This document shows, piece after piece, positions 50,640-51,949 of a DNA stretch of 51,949 nt. Positions within the stretch are counted from its first letter, which is position 1, and each line of letters opens with the position of its first letter. The DNA is from Desulfoscipio geothermicus (lineage in GTDB: Bacteria > Bacillota > Desulfotomaculia > Desulfotomaculales > Desulfallaceae). A program made the position numbers and the translations under genes. A model generated the notes under the pieces. That model saw nothing but the letters and a program-made list of their open reading frames with translations, was not told the origin of the DNA and made no database searches. Location: NCBI GenBank assembly GCA_016841905.1, contig JAENYF010000023.1:1-51949 (forward strand), read 5' to 3'.

Positions 50640-50766
50640 CAACAAGTCTCCTATCTGCAATATCAATACAAATATCCATTATCTAATGTTTAAGCACCAT
50701 GTTTTCCACTACAAGATATTTGAAAATCCTGCCGTTGTCAACTTAGCCAAAGCTAGAGATAAATTG

Positions 50767-50795
50767 TTGATGAAAAAAAAGCTATACTGTATAAT
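50767..50795 (+). promoter_or_regulatory. Strong sigma-A promoter of the stalk-domain gene
   Basis: TTGATG (50767-50772), 17 nt rich in A, perfect TATAAT (50790-50795); 52 nt before the GTG at 50848. Confidence 0.7.
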
Positions 50796-50847
50796 AAGTT
50801 AAATATTTAACCATTTTGCCGAAAAAGAAAAAGGGGGTTAAAGCCAA

Positions 50848-51630
50848 GTGTTAGACCGCAGGTTCACAAAATGGGTCGGCGTGCTTATGTTCCTGACGTT
50901 GTTTGGTTGGTCGTTTTATTTGCTGCAGCCTGATGCTGCGAAAGCCGGGTGAGCATCCTCCAAGACACCGGTGGTGAAAACAGATGAAGCAACGGAACTG
51001 TCCACCAATGCAGCCACGCTAAATGGACAAATGACTGAGTGCTTTGGAGAAATCAAAGAGTATGGTTTTTACTTTGGCACAGAACTGACCAAGACAGACC
51101 AGAAATTAGTCGTCGGTGAAAAAGAGTTTGTCGCCAAGCCCTTTAGTAAGAGGATTGACCAGCTTAAGCATGGTACGTATTTCTATAAGGCGTTCGCCAC
51201 GAATGCTACCGGCACCGGTTATGGTCCCCTGACGGAATTTACCATTAAACAAGCTAGCGGCGATGACTCCACCGCACCAGATGGCATTAAGGTTAAACTG
51301 GATGGCCAGCTGCTAACCTTTGATGTGCAGCCCACTATTTTTAATGGCCGCACCTTTGTACCGCTGCGAGGCATCTTCGAGGCCTTGGGTGCTAACGTAA
51401 GCTGGGATGGGGCTGCCCGCAAAATTATTGCCACCAGGGGCGATTCGGAAATCACGCTGGTTATTAATGGTGCGGCCCACATAAACGGTGCCATAGCCCC
51501 GCTTGATGAGCCGGCCAGGATAGTAAGCGGCAGGACACTGGTACCGCTCAGGTTCGTTTCTGAAGCTATGCAGTGCCAGGTCGATTGGAATGGCGCGGCT
51601 CAGACCGTCACCATAACCAGTACTCCCTAA
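50848..51630 (+). pseudogene. Secreted copper-amine-oxidase-N (stalk) domain protein, interrupted by TGA
   Basis: From GTG 50848 (GGGGG 10 nt upstream): a signal peptide MLDRRFTKWVGVLMFLTLFG, then WSFYLLQPDAAKAG, an in-frame TGA at 50950-50952 right after the AKA cleavage-like site, then ASSKTPVVKTDEATELS and an intact mature part. That part has a fibronectin-III-like stretch (ATLNGQMTE..., LKHGTYFYKAFATNATGTGY) and a double stalk domain (VKLDGQLLTF, GRTFVPLRGIFEALGANVSW, GRTLVPLRFVSEAMQCQVDW). Only one defect in about 260 codons suggests a recent nonsense mutation, read-through or a base error. A GTG at 50971 could start a leaderless fragment, but it would not be exported. Confidence 0.75.
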
Positions 51631-51702
51631 ACGTAGCTGCCAGGCCCGACCGGCATTTAGCAAAATCGTTATATTTCAGCCAAGCCTTACCCAAACATAG
51701 AC

Positions 51703-51742
51703 AAGCCGCTTCCTGCTATGTATTATGCAGGAGGCGGCTTTT
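51703..51742 (+). terminator. Terminator of the stalk-domain gene
   Basis: AAGCCGCTTCCTGC / GCAGGAGGCGGCTT stem (51703-51716, 51727-51740) with one mismatch, 10-nt loop, followed by TT on the plus strand (four T in all). Confidence 0.75.
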
Positions 51743-51812
51743 GCTGGTACGCAAAACCCAATAAAGTTTTTAACTGATTCCTCGATTTAAAGACTCTCAT
51801 AATTATGGGCAC

Positions 51813-51851
51813 AAAAAAATTAGTGCACCACCGAAAACGGGAATGCACTAA
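51813..51851 (-). terminator. Terminator of tRNA-Leu
   Basis: TTAGTGCA / TGCACTAA stem (51820-51827, 51844-51851) with inner pairing; on the minus strand it runs into a seven-T tract. 9 nt after the tRNA 3' end. Confidence 0.85.
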
Positions 51852-51860
51852 CAGAATTTT

Positions 51861-51948
51861 TGGTGCCGGAAACCGGACTCGAACCGGTACGTCCTTAACG
51901 AACGAGGGATTTTAAGTCCCTTGCGTCTGCCAGTTCCGCCACTCCGGC
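51861..51948 (-). tRNA. tRNA-Leu (anticodon UAA)
   Basis: 88 nt including an encoded CCA. Acceptor arm GCCGGAG pairs with the 3' TTCCGGC (one G-T). D-arm GGCGGAACTGGCAGACGC, anticodon arm GGGACTTAAAATCCC with UAA, a long variable arm (class II, leucine type) and the T-arm GGTTCGAGTCC. Complete; it ends one base inside the window edge. Confidence 0.95.
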
Positions 51949-51949
51949 A

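Noticed and set aside
50950..50952. TGA as a selenocysteine codon
   Set aside because: No convincing SECIS hairpin with a GGU-type loop directly downstream, and the position at a signal-peptide boundary is not typical of selenoproteins.

Overview
The window looks like chromosome of a strictly anaerobic, spore-former-type Firmicute (Clostridia, Peptococcaceae-like). This is inferred from strong AGGAGG-type ribosome sites, frequent GTG/TTG starts, an aldehyde ferredoxin oxidoreductase with a four-cluster ferredoxin, a ferritin-like rubrerythrin relative, FdhD, an IscR-like Rrf2 regulator, an LCP ligase and BY-kinases of the Wzz-kinase fusion type. No outer-membrane export gene (Wza) is present. 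The species cannot be named from the sequence alone.

Layout. 0.1-5.4 kb (minus): NYN-domain protein, LytR-CpsA-Psr protein, UDP-glucuronate 4-epimerase, Ugd and GalU, that is, cell-wall polymer attachment and UDP-uronate supply. 5.5-5.9 kb: decayed VanZ-family gene. 6.3-10.8 kb: redox island with ferredoxin plus AOR (plus strand), a ferritin-like protein, GalE, and a ferredoxin/CDGSH gene split by a frameshift. 10.9-22.9 kb (minus): polysaccharide operon 1, transcribed from a B12-binding radical SAM protein through GT2, GT1, GT1, Wzy, GT1, a polysaccharide deacetylase, Wzx and a FemAB-like protein to BY-kinase 1. A strong terminator at 22970-23013 separates it from polysaccharide locus 2 (23.1-40.4 kb, minus). 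Locus 2 has three promoter-defined blocks: (a) neuB-neuC-neuA, 2-hydroxyacid dehydrogenase, GT2, GT1, HAD phosphatase, TupA-like ATP-grasp, sialyltransferase-like protein and Wzy; (b) BY-kinase 2; (c) PIG-L deacetylase, formyltransferase, initiating phosphoglycosyltransferase and Wzx. A UDP-HexNAc 6-dehydrogenase lies upstream, cut off by a dead REP-associated transposase.

40.6-46.5 kb is accessory DNA: CysQ, a YdeI-like protein, an SDR enzyme, a dead ftsH copy, a two-gene module encoding a divergent class III nucleotidyl-cyclase-like protein and an unknown partner, a small unknown protein, a dead patatin gene and a PGRP-type amidase. 46.7-50.6 kb is a sulfur/Fe-S block: serine acetyltransferase, FdhD, IscR-like regulator and PatB-type C-S lyase. 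The regulator and fdhD share a nearly identical promoter/operator. The window ends with a secreted stalk-domain protein interrupted by a TGA codon and a tRNA-Leu(UAA).

Working model (inference). GalU, Ugd, the epimerases, the UDP-HexNAc dehydrogenase and NeuC/B/A make activated Glc, GlcA, GalA, Gal, HexNAcA and a nonulosonic acid. The single phosphoglycosyltransferase starts the repeat unit, the glycosyltransferases and a sialyltransferase-like enzyme extend it, and Wzx/Wzy pairs flip and polymerise it. Each BY-kinase would control chain length, and the LCP protein may attach polymer to peptidoglycan. The deacetylase/formyltransferase pair suggests an N-formylated amino sugar. The most novel candidates are the cyclase-like two-gene module (43.2-44.6 kb) and the sialylated, possibly N-formylated surface polymer.
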